Below, one piece after another: positions 43,974 to 52,534 of a stretch of DNA of 64,000 nt (within the stretch, counting starts at the first letter, position 1; every line of letters starts with the position of its first letter). Source of the stretch: Marinicauda salina (GTDB taxonomy: Bacteria; Pseudomonadota; Alphaproteobacteria; Caulobacterales; Maricaulaceae); the NCBI RefSeq assembly GCF_003122085.1, contig NZ_QEXV01000004.1, positions 62,001-126,000 on the forward strand, in the 5' to 3' direction. The notes under the pieces are model-generated. The model worked only from the letters and a program-made list of their open reading frames with translations, made no database searches and was not told where the DNA came from. Both the position numbers and the translations under genes were made by a program.

Positions 43974-44594
43974 ATGGCCAGTCTGATCCGTCTGATCATC
44001 GGCGTGCCGATCGCTGCGGTCGTCACCTTCCTGCTGTTCATGCTGATGCAGCGCCTGATCTTCACCGAAGAGGTGAGGCCTGAGGAGGCCGGCGAAGAGC
44101 TGCGCATCTCGATCCGCGAGGACGTCGAGGAGGTCGATGTGCGCCAGCGCGAGCTGACGCCGGACGACGTCGAGGACGTCGAGCCGCCGCCTCCGCCGCC
44201 GCAGATCGAGCGCCAGGCCGCCGAGCAGCCGAGCGAGGACCTCTCGACGATCGTCGGCGAGATCCCGGAATTCGAGAACCCGCAGCTGACCGGCGCGGAC
44301 GTGAGCTTCAACGTCTCCGACCGCGACGCCCAGCCGCTGGTGCGGATCCCGCCGCAATACCCGCCGCGGGCCGCCGAGCGGAACATCGAGGGCACCTGCC
44401 AGTTCACGTTCGACGTGACGCCCGACGGCACGCCGACGAACATCCAGATCATGCAGTGTGACAGCTCGCTGTTCGAGCGGGCCTCGATCCGCGCGGTCGA
44501 ACGCTGGCGCTACGAGCCCAAGATCGTCGACGGCAACGCGGTATGGCGCCGCGGCGTGGTGAGTTCGTTCGACTTCCAACTTGAAGATGGATAA
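43974..44594 (+). CDS. tonB: Energy transducer TonB (first)
   Basis: A 206-residue TonB with an N-terminal anchor helix (IGVPIAAVVTFLLFMLMQRLIF), a short acidic/proline-rich periplasmic linker (DVEPPPPPPQIE near residue 65), and the C-terminal domain that contacts TonB boxes (QYPPRAAERNIEGTCQFTFDVTPDGTP, with RWRYEPKIVDG). The linker is short, as in TonB2-type proteins that rely on TtpC. It is the sixth gene of the operon. Confidence 0.92.
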   Translation: MASLIRLIIGVPIAAVVTFLLFMLMQRLIFTEEVRPEEAGEELRISIREDVEEVDVRQRELTPDDVEDVEPPPPPPQIERQAAEQPSEDLSTIVGEIPEFENPQLTGADVSFNVSDRDAQPLVRIPPQYPPRAAERNIEGTCQFTFDVTPDGTPTNIQIMQCDSSLFERASIRAVERWRYEPKIVDGNAVWRRGVVSSFDFQLEDG

Positions 44595-44602
44595 GGCGGC
44601 GC

Positions 44603-44621
44603 GGCCGGCGAGGGGCCGGCC
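44603..44621. other. Hairpin between tonB and the TPR gene
   Basis: A seven-base-pair stem GGCCGGC/GCCGGCC with a five-base loop in the 48-base gap, without a T-run. It might reduce read-through or stabilise the upstream message. Confidence 0.25.
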
Positions 44622-44642
44622 CGCGACGCTCCGAGGAGCTTC

Positions 44643-46184
44643 ATGATGACACGATCGAAAGCCGTCGATCCGACGTGGGTCTTCCGCGTTCTGAGCGCCC
44701 TGCTTCTCGGAAGCGCGCTCGTGCTGGCCGGCGCCGCCGCCGTTCACGCGCAGAGCGACGACGACGAGGAGGAGCAGGAGCAGGATCGCACCTTCTCCAG
44801 CCGCCTTGGCGAGCTCATGCTCGAGGTCCAGGAATACCTGGAGAACGAGGAGCAGCAGCAGGCGCTCGAAACGCTCAACCGCATGCTGACGATGGAGCCG
44901 TCGCCCTACGAGCGCGCGGTCATCCTGCAGCAGCGCGGCGCGATCTACTTCCAGCGCGATGACCTGCCCCGCACCATCCAGGACTTCCAGGGCGCCATCG
45001 CGACCGGCGCGCTGAGCCTCGACGAGGTGACCAACCTGCGGGTCAATCTCGGCCAGCTGCTGATCGCCGAGGAGGACATCCAGGGCGGCATCCGCCAGCT
45101 CGAGCTGGCGCTGGAGAACGGCGCCGAGCTCAACGCGCGGCTGGCGCGCCTGCTCGCCCAGGCCTACGCCCAGGCGGAGGACTATCGCGAGGGTCTCCAG
45201 TACGCCGAGTTCTGGTACGAGAACGATCCCGACAAGTCGGTCAGCGAATACTCGCTGATGCAGTTCTACTACCAGCAGCTCAACCGGCCGGCCGACGAGC
45301 TGCGCGTCGTGCGCGAGCAGGTCAACGCCTATCCCGGCAACCGCCAGGCCTGGCAGAACCTCGTCGCGCTCTATGCGCGCACCGAGCAGAACCAGCTCGC
45401 CTTCGAGGCCAACAAGCTGATGTATCTCAACGGCCTGTTCGAGGAGTGCAACGAGCTCTACCGGCTGGCCCAGTACTACAGCTTCTACGAGAACCCGTTC
45501 CGCGGGGCGACGATCCTCGAGCGCGAGATCAACGCCGGCCGCTGCGAGGGCACGACCGAGCAGCTCGAGACGCTGGCAAACATGTGGCGCCAGGCCGCCG
45601 AGTTCGATCGCGCCATCCCGGTGCTCGAGCAGATCTCGCAGCAGACGGGCGAGGGCGACACCGCGCTCAAGCTCGCCGAGGCGCACTACCAGCTGAACAA
45701 TTTTGAGGCCGCCGAAAGCGCCTTCGAGACCGCGCTCAATCGCGGCGGGCTGGATCAGCCCGGCGAGGCCTGGGTGCTGCTGGGCACGGTGCGCTACGAG
45801 CTCGGCGACAGCCAGGGCGCGCTGGCCGCGTTCCGTGAGGGCGCCCGTTTCCGCGCCGCCCGAAGCCAGGCCAATGGCTGGATCAGCTTCGTCACCTCGC
45901 AGATCGAGGGCGAGCAGCGCCGCGCCCTGCAGCGCGAGCAGGTGCTCATCGACGAGTGCCGGCTTACGCTGGAGGCCGAGCGTCGCCAGCTGGTGCTGGT
46001 CGGCGAGGTCGACGCCGAGGGCCGCGTGAGCTTCCCGGAGGATTCGATCCCCGAGCGCTGCCGGGCCTATTTCAACCAGTTCGGCGAGCAGTACCGCGAG
46101 GCGGGCATGACCGACGAGCAGGCCGAAGCCGCCCGCCGTCAGCTCGAGCGCGCCGCGCAGCAGTCTTCCGAGGAAGCCGGCTGA
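44643..46184 (+). CDS. Periplasmic TPR protein of the TonB operon
   Basis: A 513-residue protein with a signal peptide (FRVLSALLLGSALVLAGAAAVHAQS), an acidic start and many tetratricopeptide-like helix pairs (ERAVILQQRGAIYFQRDDLPRTIQDFQGAIATG, LAQAYAQAEDYREGLQYAEFWYEND, ALKLAEAHYQLNNFEAAESAFETAL). A comparable TPR gene ends the TonB2 operons of vibrios. It probably scaffolds the energising complex or a receptor in the periplasm (inference from position). A strong terminator follows it. Confidence 0.85.
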   Translation: MMTRSKAVDPTWVFRVLSALLLGSALVLAGAAAVHAQSDDDEEEQEQDRTFSSRLGELMLEVQEYLENEEQQQALETLNRMLTMEPSPYERAVILQQRGAIYFQRDDLPRTIQDFQGAIATGALSLDEVTNLRVNLGQLLIAEEDIQGGIRQLELALENGAELNARLARLLAQAYAQAEDYREGLQYAEFWYENDPDKSVSEYSLMQFYYQQLNRPADELRVVREQVNAYPGNRQAWQNLVALYARTEQNQLAFEANKLMYLNGLFEECNELYRLAQYYSFYENPFRGATILEREINAGRCEGTTEQLETLANMWRQAAEFDRAIPVLEQISQQTGEGDTALKLAEAHYQLNNFEAAESAFETALNRGGLDQPGEAWVLLGTVRYELGDSQGALAAFREGARFRAARSQANGWISFVTSQIEGEQRRALQREQVLIDECRLTLEAERRQLVLVGEVDAEGRVSFPEDSIPERCRAYFNQFGEQYREAGMTDEQAEAARRQLERAAQQSSEEAG

Positions 46185-46213
46185 TCGGCCGATCTTCGAA
46201 ACGGACCGGAAAG

Positions 46214-46241
46214 GCCCCGGCGGATCCCGCCGGGGCTTTTT
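46214..46241 (+). terminator. Intrinsic terminator ending the TonB operon
   Basis: A ten-base-pair stem GCCCCGGCGG/CCGCCGGGGC with a three-base loop followed by TTTTT, 29 bases after the TPR stop codon. Confidence 0.93.
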
Positions 46242-46343
46242 CATGCGCGGCGGGGAATTCGCCTCCGGCGCGATCTCGCCGCAATTCGGCCCCATCCTGA
46301 TCACGCTCCGGGCGCCAGACCCGGACTGAAAGGGAGGCCGACC

Positions 46344-46952
46344 ATGACCGCCAGTCTGAGACGCATCGCCGTGTGGGGCCCCGCCGCCGCGGCGGTGACC
46401 CTGCTTCTGTTCATGCTCATGCAGGTGCTGATCGCCACCGAGGTGATCCCGCCGCCGGCCGCGCCGGAGCGGCTGCGCGTCGCGATCAGCGACGTGGTGA
46501 AGCCCTACCAGCCGGAACCGATCGGGATCGACGATATCGAGCGAAGCGATCCGCCGCCGCCGCGGCCCGATATCCGCGAGGTCGACCGCGGCGACGCGCC
46601 GGGCGATTTCGGGTCGGGCTACATCGCCCCGGCGGGGCCGGGTCCCGAAACCGGCCAGGTCGAGCCGGTCGCGATGGTCGGGGGCTCGACGCCGCTGGTG
46701 CGCGTTCCGCCGGCCTATCCCGCCGCGGAGGCCTCGCGCGGGATCGAGGGCCGCTGCGCGGTGCGTTTCGACGTGCTCGCCTCGGGCCGGGTGACGAACA
46801 TCCAGGTGACGGCGTGCGACAGCCGCGGCTTCGCCCGGGCGACGGAGAGCGCGGTGGCGCAATGGCGCTATCGCGCCGATCCGACGCGCAACCCGGACAC
46901 CGTCGCGCTCCGCGGCGTCAGGACCGAGCTGGTGTTCGAGCTGCGCGACTAG
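46344..46952 (+). CDS. tonB: Energy transducer TonB (second)
   Basis: A 202-residue TonB paralogue of the one at 43974. The anchor helix (WGPAAAAVTLLLFMLMQVLI) shares the LLFMLMQ core. A linker with PPPPRPDIREV and a C-terminal domain (VRVPPAYPAAEASRGIEGRCAVRFDVLASGRV, QWRYRADP) follow. The terminator before it implies a separate promoter in the 100-base gap, so its supply can differ from the first TonB. AGGGAGG precedes the ATG. It may serve different receptors or share the same ExbB/ExbD. Confidence 0.88.
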   Translation: MTASLRRIAVWGPAAAAVTLLLFMLMQVLIATEVIPPPAAPERLRVAISDVVKPYQPEPIGIDDIERSDPPPPRPDIREVDRGDAPGDFGSGYIAPAGPGPETGQVEPVAMVGGSTPLVRVPPAYPAAEASRGIEGRCAVRFDVLASGRVTNIQVTACDSRGFARATESAVAQWRYRADPTRNPDTVALRGVRTELVFELRD

Positions 46953-46963
46953 CGCAAGAAAAT

Positions 46964-46989
46964 GCGGCGGCGTCGCGCGACGCCGCCGC
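46964..46989. terminator. Palindrome between convergent genes
   Basis: A perfect 26-base palindrome, GCGGCGGCGTCGC and its complement. On the minus strand it is followed by ATTTTC, so it can act as terminator for the peptidase gene and perhaps for tonB from the other side. Confidence 0.65.
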
Positions 46990-47015
46990 TTGCTCTCACC
47001 GCGCCGGGACGGCCG

Positions 47016-49313
47016 CTACTCGGCGGCTTCCTCGGACTCGCCCTCGGGCCGTTCGGCGGCCGCATCGGCCAGCCCCACGGTCATGAGCGCGAAGGTGTAG
47101 TCCTCGGCCCGCTCGCGCAGGGCGTCGAAGCGCCCCGACGCGCCGCCGTGGCCCGCGCCCATGTTCGTGCGCAGCAGGGTCAGCCCGTCGTCGGTGCGCC
47201 GCTCGCGCAGGCGCGCGATCCACTTGGCCGGCTCCCAGTAGGTCACGCGCGGGTCGGTCAGCCCCGCCGTGGCCAGCACGTGGGGATAGTCCTGGGCGCT
47301 CACCTGGTCGTAGGGCGAGTAGGACTCGATGTAGTCGTAGGCCGCCTCGTCGTTGAGCGGATTGCCCCATTCGGGCCATTCCGGCGGCGTCAGCGGCAGC
47401 TCGGCGTCGCTCATCGTGTTGAGCACGTCGACGAAGGGCACCGCGCCGATGGCGCCGGCGAACAGCTCCGGCGCCTGGTTGATCGCCGCGCCGACGAGCA
47501 GGCCGCCCGCCGATCCGCCGTAGGCGACCATGCGGCCCTCGCTGGTATAGCCCTCCTCGACCAGGGCGCGGCCCGCGTCGACATAGTCGTTGAAGGTGTT
47601 GCGCTTCTGGTCGAGCTTGCCGTCGAGATACCACTGGTATCCGCGCGCCATGCCGCCGCGGATATGGGCGATGGCGAAGATCATGCCGCGATCGACCAGC
47701 GACAGCCGCGTCGTCGAAAAGCCGGCCGGGATGGTGATGCCGTAGGAGCCGTAGCCGTAGAGCAGCAGCGGCGCCGAGCCGTCGATCGGCGCGCCCTCGC
47801 GATAGAGGATGGTGACCGGGATGCTCGCCCCGTCGCGGGCGGTCGCCTCGATGCGGCGGACGACATAGTCCTCCGGATCGTGGCCGGACGGGATCTCCTG
47901 CGTCTTCAGGAGCGTGCGCTCGCGGCTCGCCATGTCGTAGTCGAAGATCGATTCCTGCGTCGACGGGCTCTCGTAGGAGAAGCGCAGCGTGTCGACGGCG
48001 TACTCGTAGCCGGCGTCGATCCCCAGCGAATAGGCGTCCTCGTCGAACGCGATCTCGTGCTCCTCGTCGGTTTCGAGATTGCGGATCACGATGCGCGGCA
48101 GCGCGTCGGCGCGCTCCGAACGGACCAGCCAGTTCTCGTAGCCGACCATGCCGTTGACCAGCACGCCGGGCCGGTGGGCGATGGTCTCGGTCCAGTTCTC
48201 CGGACGCGGATCGTCGAGCGGAGCGGTCATCACCTTGAAGTCGACCGCGCCGTCGCGATTGGTGCGCACCCAGAACCGGCCGCCGGCCTCGGTGAGATCG
48301 TACTCCACGCCGGATTCGCGCTCGGCGACCAGCATCGCCTCGGCGGTCGGGTCGTCGGCGTCGATCAGGCGGACCTCCGACGTCGTGTGGTCGCTCGCCG
48401 AGATCTCGATATAGCTGTCGCCGTCGGTCTTGCCGACACCGAGGAAATAGCCGTCGTCGGCCTCCTCGTAGACGAGCTCGGGTTCGGCGGCGTCGAAGGC
48501 CTGGCGATAGACCCGCTTGGGCCGGTTGTTGTCGTCGCGCCAGACCCAGAAGATCGTCCGGGAATCATTGGCCCATTCGAGCGAGCCGTAGCCCTCGTCG
48601 GTGAGCGTGGCGACGTCCTCGCCGCTCTCCAGGTCGCGGATCTTGATTTCGTAGAACTCGGAGCCGGCCGTATCCACCGCGTAGGCGAGCCAGCGATGGT
48701 TCGGCGAGTGCTCGACCGCGCCGAGATCGAAATACTCGAAGCCCTCCGCGGCGGCGTCGCCGTCGAGGATGATCTGCTCCTCGCCGGAGATCTCGCCGTT
48801 CTCGTCGGCGGGGCGGCGCGCGAAGACCGGATACTGCCCGCCCTCGCGGAAGCGGGTGTAGTAGAACCACGGCCCGTCGCGCTCGGGCACGGAGGAATCG
48901 TCCTCCTTTATCCGTCCGCGCATCTCCTGGAAGATCGTCTCCTGGAGCGCTTCGGTCGGCGCCATGACCTCGTTGTAGTAGGCGTTCTCGGCCTCGAGAT
49001 GGGCGCGGATGTCCTCGCGCAGCACGCTCGGATCGCGCATCACCTCCTGCCAGTCATCATCGCGCAGCCAGGCGTACTCGTCGGTGCGGGTGCGGCCGAG
49101 TTGCTCGATCTCGACCGGGCGCCGCTCCGCCGTCGGCGCCTCGAGCGTGCGGGCGCGCGCGATCAGGTCGACGCTGTCTGGGGCGGCTTGATCGGACATG
49201 GCGGTCTGGTCTGCTCCATCGTCTCGGGTGTCGGCGGGCTGGCCGCAGGCGGCGGCGAACGCCGCGGCGGCGAGGGTCGCGGCGCGCGCGAACCCGGTCC
49301 GAAGTCGGTTCAT
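47016..49313 (-). CDS. ptrB: Oligopeptidase B-like S9 peptidase, predicted lipoprotein
   Basis: A 765-residue serine peptidase of the prolyl-oligopeptidase family. The signal sequence ends in AFAAAC (about residue 23), a likely lipobox, so it would be exported and lipid-anchored, unlike cytoplasmic E. coli PtrB. A seven-bladed propeller occupies about 75-470. The catalytic domain shows YGYGSYG, the nucleophile in YGGSAGGLL, the aspartate of LTDPRV and the histidine of GAGHGGASGR. OpB cleaves after basic residues; specificity here is inferred. It converges on the second tonB. Confidence 0.9.
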   Translation of the reverse strand: MNRLRTGFARAATLAAAAFAAACGQPADTRDDGADQTAMSDQAAPDSVDLIARARTLEAPTAERRPVEIEQLGRTRTDEYAWLRDDDWQEVMRDPSVLREDIRAHLEAENAYYNEVMAPTEALQETIFQEMRGRIKEDDSSVPERDGPWFYYTRFREGGQYPVFARRPADENGEISGEEQIILDGDAAAEGFEYFDLGAVEHSPNHRWLAYAVDTAGSEFYEIKIRDLESGEDVATLTDEGYGSLEWANDSRTIFWVWRDDNNRPKRVYRQAFDAAEPELVYEEADDGYFLGVGKTDGDSYIEISASDHTTSEVRLIDADDPTAEAMLVAERESGVEYDLTEAGGRFWVRTNRDGAVDFKVMTAPLDDPRPENWTETIAHRPGVLVNGMVGYENWLVRSERADALPRIVIRNLETDEEHEIAFDEDAYSLGIDAGYEYAVDTLRFSYESPSTQESIFDYDMASRERTLLKTQEIPSGHDPEDYVVRRIEATARDGASIPVTILYREGAPIDGSAPLLLYGYGSYGITIPAGFSTTRLSLVDRGMIFAIAHIRGGMARGYQWYLDGKLDQKRNTFNDYVDAGRALVEEGYTSEGRMVAYGGSAGGLLVGAAINQAPELFAGAIGAVPFVDVLNTMSDAELPLTPPEWPEWGNPLNDEAAYDYIESYSPYDQVSAQDYPHVLATAGLTDPRVTYWEPAKWIARLRERRTDDGLTLLRTNMGAGHGGASGRFDALRERAEDYTFALMTVGLADAAAERPEGESEEAAE

Positions 49314-49369
49314 CTATCTGTCCCGCGCCGGCGAGCCCGCGCGGCCCCTCCTGGTGATCGCAATGGGCG

Positions 49370-49777
49370 CTAGTCTTCGCCGCTCTCGGGGCGGAAGTCC
49401 AGAACCGCGCCGTTGGCGCACCAGCGCTCGCCCGTTGGCGGCGGCCCGTCCTTGAAGACGTGACCCAGATGGGCGCCGCAATTGGCGCAGTGGAACTCGG
49501 TGCGCGGCAACAGCAGGCGGAAGTCGCGCTTGGTCTCGGTGGCGGAGTCGTCCAGCGGCGCGAAGAAGCTCGGCCAGCCCGAGCCGGACTCGTACTTGGC
49601 TTCCGAGGAGAACAGCGCTTCGCCGCACACCGCGCAGTGGAAGCGCCCCGGTCGTTTCTCGTCGTTGAGCGGGCTGGAGCCGGGCGGCTCGGTCGCCTCC
49701 TCGAAGGCGATGGCGCGCTGCCCGGCATCGAGCCCGGCCTTGAGCTCTTCGATGCGGGTCCTGTCGAGGCGGGGCAT
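49370..49777 (-). CDS. msrB: Peptide-methionine (R)-S-oxide reductase MsrB
   Basis: A 135-residue repair enzyme reducing methionine-R-sulfoxide. Two zinc CxxC pairs (CAVCG, CANCG) and the catalytic cysteine of RWCANGAVLDF are present, with SGSGWPSFF in between. I start at the ATG before PRLDRTR; a longer frame adds 28 residues of no family resemblance. It lies upstream of the peptidase gene on the same strand. A 139-base gap separates it from the divergent DUF2336 gene. Confidence 0.95.
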   Translation of the reverse strand: MPRLDRTRIEELKAGLDAGQRAIAFEEATEPPGSSPLNDEKRPGRFHCAVCGEALFSSEAKYESGSGWPSFFAPLDDSATETKRDFRLLLPRTEFHCANCGAHLGHVFKDGPPPTGERWCANGAVLDFRPESGED

Positions 49778-49916
49778 TGTCGGCCTCCCTGCTCGGCGTC
49801 GTCCCCATTCTATATGGGCGCGCCCCGCGAGTCCGCCCAGCGCCGCGGTTCGGAAAGCCACGCTTCGTTAACGCCGCGTTGGGAGACTGTCGGTCTCGTA
49901 TCCGGGACGAGACGAT

Positions 49917-51026
49917 ATGGCTGACTATCTCACACAGGCTGCTCCAAGGCCGATGCGCGCCGACGACGTCGCGCACGGCGGCGCGCGCCAGCTGCTCACG
50001 CGCCGGCTCGCCGACATCGTGTGCCTGCCGTCGAGCCGCGTGACTCCCCAGGAGCGCTGGATGGTCGCCGACGTGCTCGAGGAGCTCCTGCGCAACGCCG
50101 AGCCCGATCTCCGCGCCAAGGTGGCGCGCCGCCTCGCCGAGCAGGCCGAGGCGCCGCTGGGCCTGCTGCGCCGGCTCGCGCTCGACGCCTACGAGATCGC
50201 CGCGCCGATCCTGCAGCGTTCCCAGGCGCTCAGCGATTTCGACATGGTCGACATCGCCGAACGCGGCGATCACGAGCATCGCATCGCCCTGGCGCGCCGC
50301 GAGACCGTGACCGAGACGGTGTGCGGCGCGCTCGCCTCGACGGGCGACGAGGTCGTCATCGCCGCGCTGCTCAGGAACGAGGGCGCCGCGCTCGCGCCCC
50401 AGACGATCGACCAGCTCGCGACCATCGCGTCGCACAACACCGATATCTGCCGGCTCCTGATCCGGCGCCGCGAGACGCGGCCGCACCAGGCCTTCTCGCT
50501 GTTCTGGGAGTGCGACCACGATCTGCGCCGCATGATCCTGGAGCGCTTCTCGGCGGGGCGCTCGATCCTGCAGGAAGCCGCCGCCGACGTGTTCCCGCTC
50601 GCGGCGAAGGAGGCCGTCCCCGACGCCGCCGTGGCCGCGGCGCTGACCTATATCGACCGGCGCCAGCGCGATCGCGGCGCCAACGACGAATCGCCTCTGG
50701 GCGGGCTGGAGGGGGTCGTCGAGATCGCCGGCCGCAAGGGCTTCGACGACGCGCTGCGCAGGGAAGCCGCCCGCGTCACCAATATCGAGCCCGACCTGCT
50801 CGACCGCATCATCGACGATTTCAGCGGCGAGCCGGCCGCCGTGCTGGCCAAGGCGACAGGGTTGTCGCGCAAGCATTTCGAACTGCTGCTGGACGGCTGC
50901 CCGCACATCGAGACCGATGCCGCCCGCGAGAACGTCACCCTGGTCTTCGACACGCTGTCGGTCGACAAGGCCCAGACCGTGCTGCGCTACTGGAACTGGG
51001 GGCATGCGCGCGTCGACAACGCGTAG
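49917..51026 (+). CDS. DUF2336 HEAT-like helical protein
   Basis: A 369-residue soluble, almost wholly alpha-helical protein (repeat-like segments such as RAKVARRLAEQAEAPLGLLRRLA, DIAERGDHEHRIALARRE, VIAALLRNEGAALAPQTIDQLATIA). The pattern matches DUF2336, an alphaproteobacterial family with HEAT-like repeats and no known activity. It probably acts as a protein-binding scaffold. It diverges from msrB and is followed, after about 100 bases, by the sbtA-sbtB-mrp region. Confidence 0.8.
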   Translation: MADYLTQAAPRPMRADDVAHGGARQLLTRRLADIVCLPSSRVTPQERWMVADVLEELLRNAEPDLRAKVARRLAEQAEAPLGLLRRLALDAYEIAAPILQRSQALSDFDMVDIAERGDHEHRIALARRETVTETVCGALASTGDEVVIAALLRNEGAALAPQTIDQLATIASHNTDICRLLIRRRETRPHQAFSLFWECDHDLRRMILERFSAGRSILQEAAADVFPLAAKEAVPDAAVAAALTYIDRRQRDRGANDESPLGGLEGVVEIAGRKGFDDALRREAARVTNIEPDLLDRIIDDFSGEPAAVLAKATGLSRKHFELLLDGCPHIETDAARENVTLVFDTLSVDKAQTVLRYWNWGHARVDNA

Positions 51027-51123
51027 GCCCGCCCGGTTTTCCTTGCGCTGACAAGGCGGGCGCCCTACCCATCACCGAAAATCCTGTGCGGCCAATAAGT
51101 CCGTAATCGATAAGGGGTTTTTG

Positions 51124-52104
51124 GTGACAGATATTTTCGCGCTCGCCGCCGCCAACCTGACATCGCCCGCCGTGCTGTTCTTCGCGCTCGGCGTGTTCGC
51201 CGGCGTGGCGCGGTCGGATCTCAACGTGCCCGAGGCCGTGGCGCGAGGGCTCGCCCTCTATCTGATGCTCGCGATCGGCTTCAAGGGCGGGGTGGCCGTC
51301 TCCCAGCAGGGGCTGACCGTCGAGCTGCTGCTCGCCGCGCTGGCGGGCGTCGTGCTGAGCTTCGCCATGCCGGTGATCGCGTTCGCGCTGCTGCGCGCCT
51401 TCACCCGGCTCGACCGGGCGACCGCAGCGGCCTCGGCGGCGCATTACGGCTCGATCTCGGTGGTGACCTTCGTGGCCGGATCGGAATTCCTGCAGATGTC
51501 GGGCATGGTCGCGTCGGGCCACATGGTCGCCGTGCTGGCGCTGATGGAGACGCCCGCGATCCTCACCGGGCTCATGCTCGCCGGCCGCGCCGCGGACGGC
51601 CCGGATGCGCGCACGCGCTCGGAGCTGCTCCGCGAGGTGCTGCTCAACGGTTCGGTGGTGCTGCTGATGGGCAGTTTCGCCATCGGCTGGATCTCCGGCG
51701 AGCCGGGCATGGCGCGCCTCGATCCGTTCGTGAACGGGCTGTTCCAGGGCGTGCTCGCGCTGTTCCTGCTCGACATGGGCCTGGTCGCCGCGCGCCGGCT
51801 CTCGGGCGCGCGCAAGCTCGGCTTCGCCGGCGGCGTGTTCGGGATCGTGATGCCGCTCATCGGGGCGGGCCTCGCCCTGGCGACGGCCGCGCTGATCGCG
51901 ATGAGCCCGGCCGACGCCGCCGCGCTGATGATCCTGGCCGCCTCGGCGAGTTATATCGCCGTGCCCGCGGCGATGCGCATCGCGCTGCCGCAGGCCGATC
52001 CCAGCGTGTATCTGACGCTTTCGCTGGCGATCACCTTCCCGTTCAATCTCGCCGTGGGCATCCCGCTGTATGCGGCGGCGGCCCGGCTGGCGCTCGGAGG
52101 CTGA
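51124..52104 (+). CDS. sbtA: Sodium-dependent bicarbonate transporter SbtA-like
   Basis: A 326-residue inner-membrane protein with about ten helices and the SbtA plan of two inverted halves. Seen are SPAVLFFALGVFAGVARSDLNVPE at the start, ALYLMLAIGFKGGVA, HYGSISVVTFVAG with a Na+/bicarbonate-type serine/threonine cluster, ALFLLDMGLVAARRL and AASASYIAVPAAMRIALP. Cyanobacterial SbtA imports bicarbonate with Na+. A GTG is used; a TTG one codon earlier is possible. The PII-like gene follows after four bases. No carboxysome genes are visible, so a role in pH or anaplerotic CO2 supply is more likely. Confidence 0.85.
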   Translation: MTDIFALAAANLTSPAVLFFALGVFAGVARSDLNVPEAVARGLALYLMLAIGFKGGVAVSQQGLTVELLLAALAGVVLSFAMPVIAFALLRAFTRLDRATAAASAAHYGSISVVTFVAGSEFLQMSGMVASGHMVAVLALMETPAILTGLMLAGRAADGPDARTRSELLREVLLNGSVVLLMGSFAIGWISGEPGMARLDPFVNGLFQGVLALFLLDMGLVAARRLSGARKLGFAGGVFGIVMPLIGAGLALATAALIAMSPADAAALMILAASASYIAVPAAMRIALPQADPSVYLTLSLAITFPFNLAVGIPLYAAAARLALGG

Positions 52105-52108
52105 GGCG

Positions 52109-52417
52109 ATGGCGCGACCGACCCGGAAAAAGCTGGTGGCGATCGTCGAGTCGCCGCATCTCGCCCGGTTGCTGGCCCTGCTCGAGGAGGCCGGCGCGAC
52201 CGGCTTCACGGTCCTCGACGGCCGCGAGGGCCGGGGTCTCGAGGGCGAGTGGCGCCGCAACGACGTGGTCGGCGCGGTCGAGAAGAAGGTCGTCATCGCG
52301 ATCACCAACGCCGAGACCGCCGAGGCCGTGCTGACCGCCGCCGAGGGCTTCTTCGCCCGCTATCCCGGCATCATCTACGCCCACGATGTCGAGGTGGTCC
52401 GCGGCGAGCGGTTCTGA
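52109..52417 (+). CDS. sbtB: SbtB-like PII-family regulator
   Basis: A 102-residue PII-like protein. KKLVAIVESPHLARLLALLEEAGATGFTVLD gives the first strand-helix-strand, a short T-loop (GREGRGLEGEWRRND) follows, and FFARYPGIIYAHDVEVVRGERF matches the SbtB C-terminal strand. Cyanobacterial SbtB binds adenyl nucleotides and closes SbtA; its C-terminal CGPxGC redox loop is absent here. Immediate linkage to sbtA supports the same partnership. The start codon lies four bases after the sbtA stop. Confidence 0.82.
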   Translation: MARPTRKKLVAIVESPHLARLLALLEEAGATGFTVLDGREGRGLEGEWRRNDVVGAVEKKVVIAITNAETAEAVLTAAEGFFARYPGIIYAHDVEVVRGERF

Positions 52418-52534
52418 GGCGGCCGGGTGCACATTCTCTGCACGGCGCGCCCGGTTTCACTGGAAATCCCGCGCCGGGTCTCCTAGAAACCCGCGCAATC
52501 AGAAGACCGATCGAGTCTCCCGGGGAGGAAGGCC

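Noticed and set aside
43935-46862. Minus-strand frame of 975 codons opposite the TonB/TPR genes
   Set aside because: It is a shadow of strongly supported plus-strand genes, with no recognisable domain.
51124-52417. Part of a carbon-concentrating mechanism with carboxysome
   Set aside because: No RuBisCO, carboxysome shell or carbonic anhydrase gene is in the window; only the transporter and regulator are.
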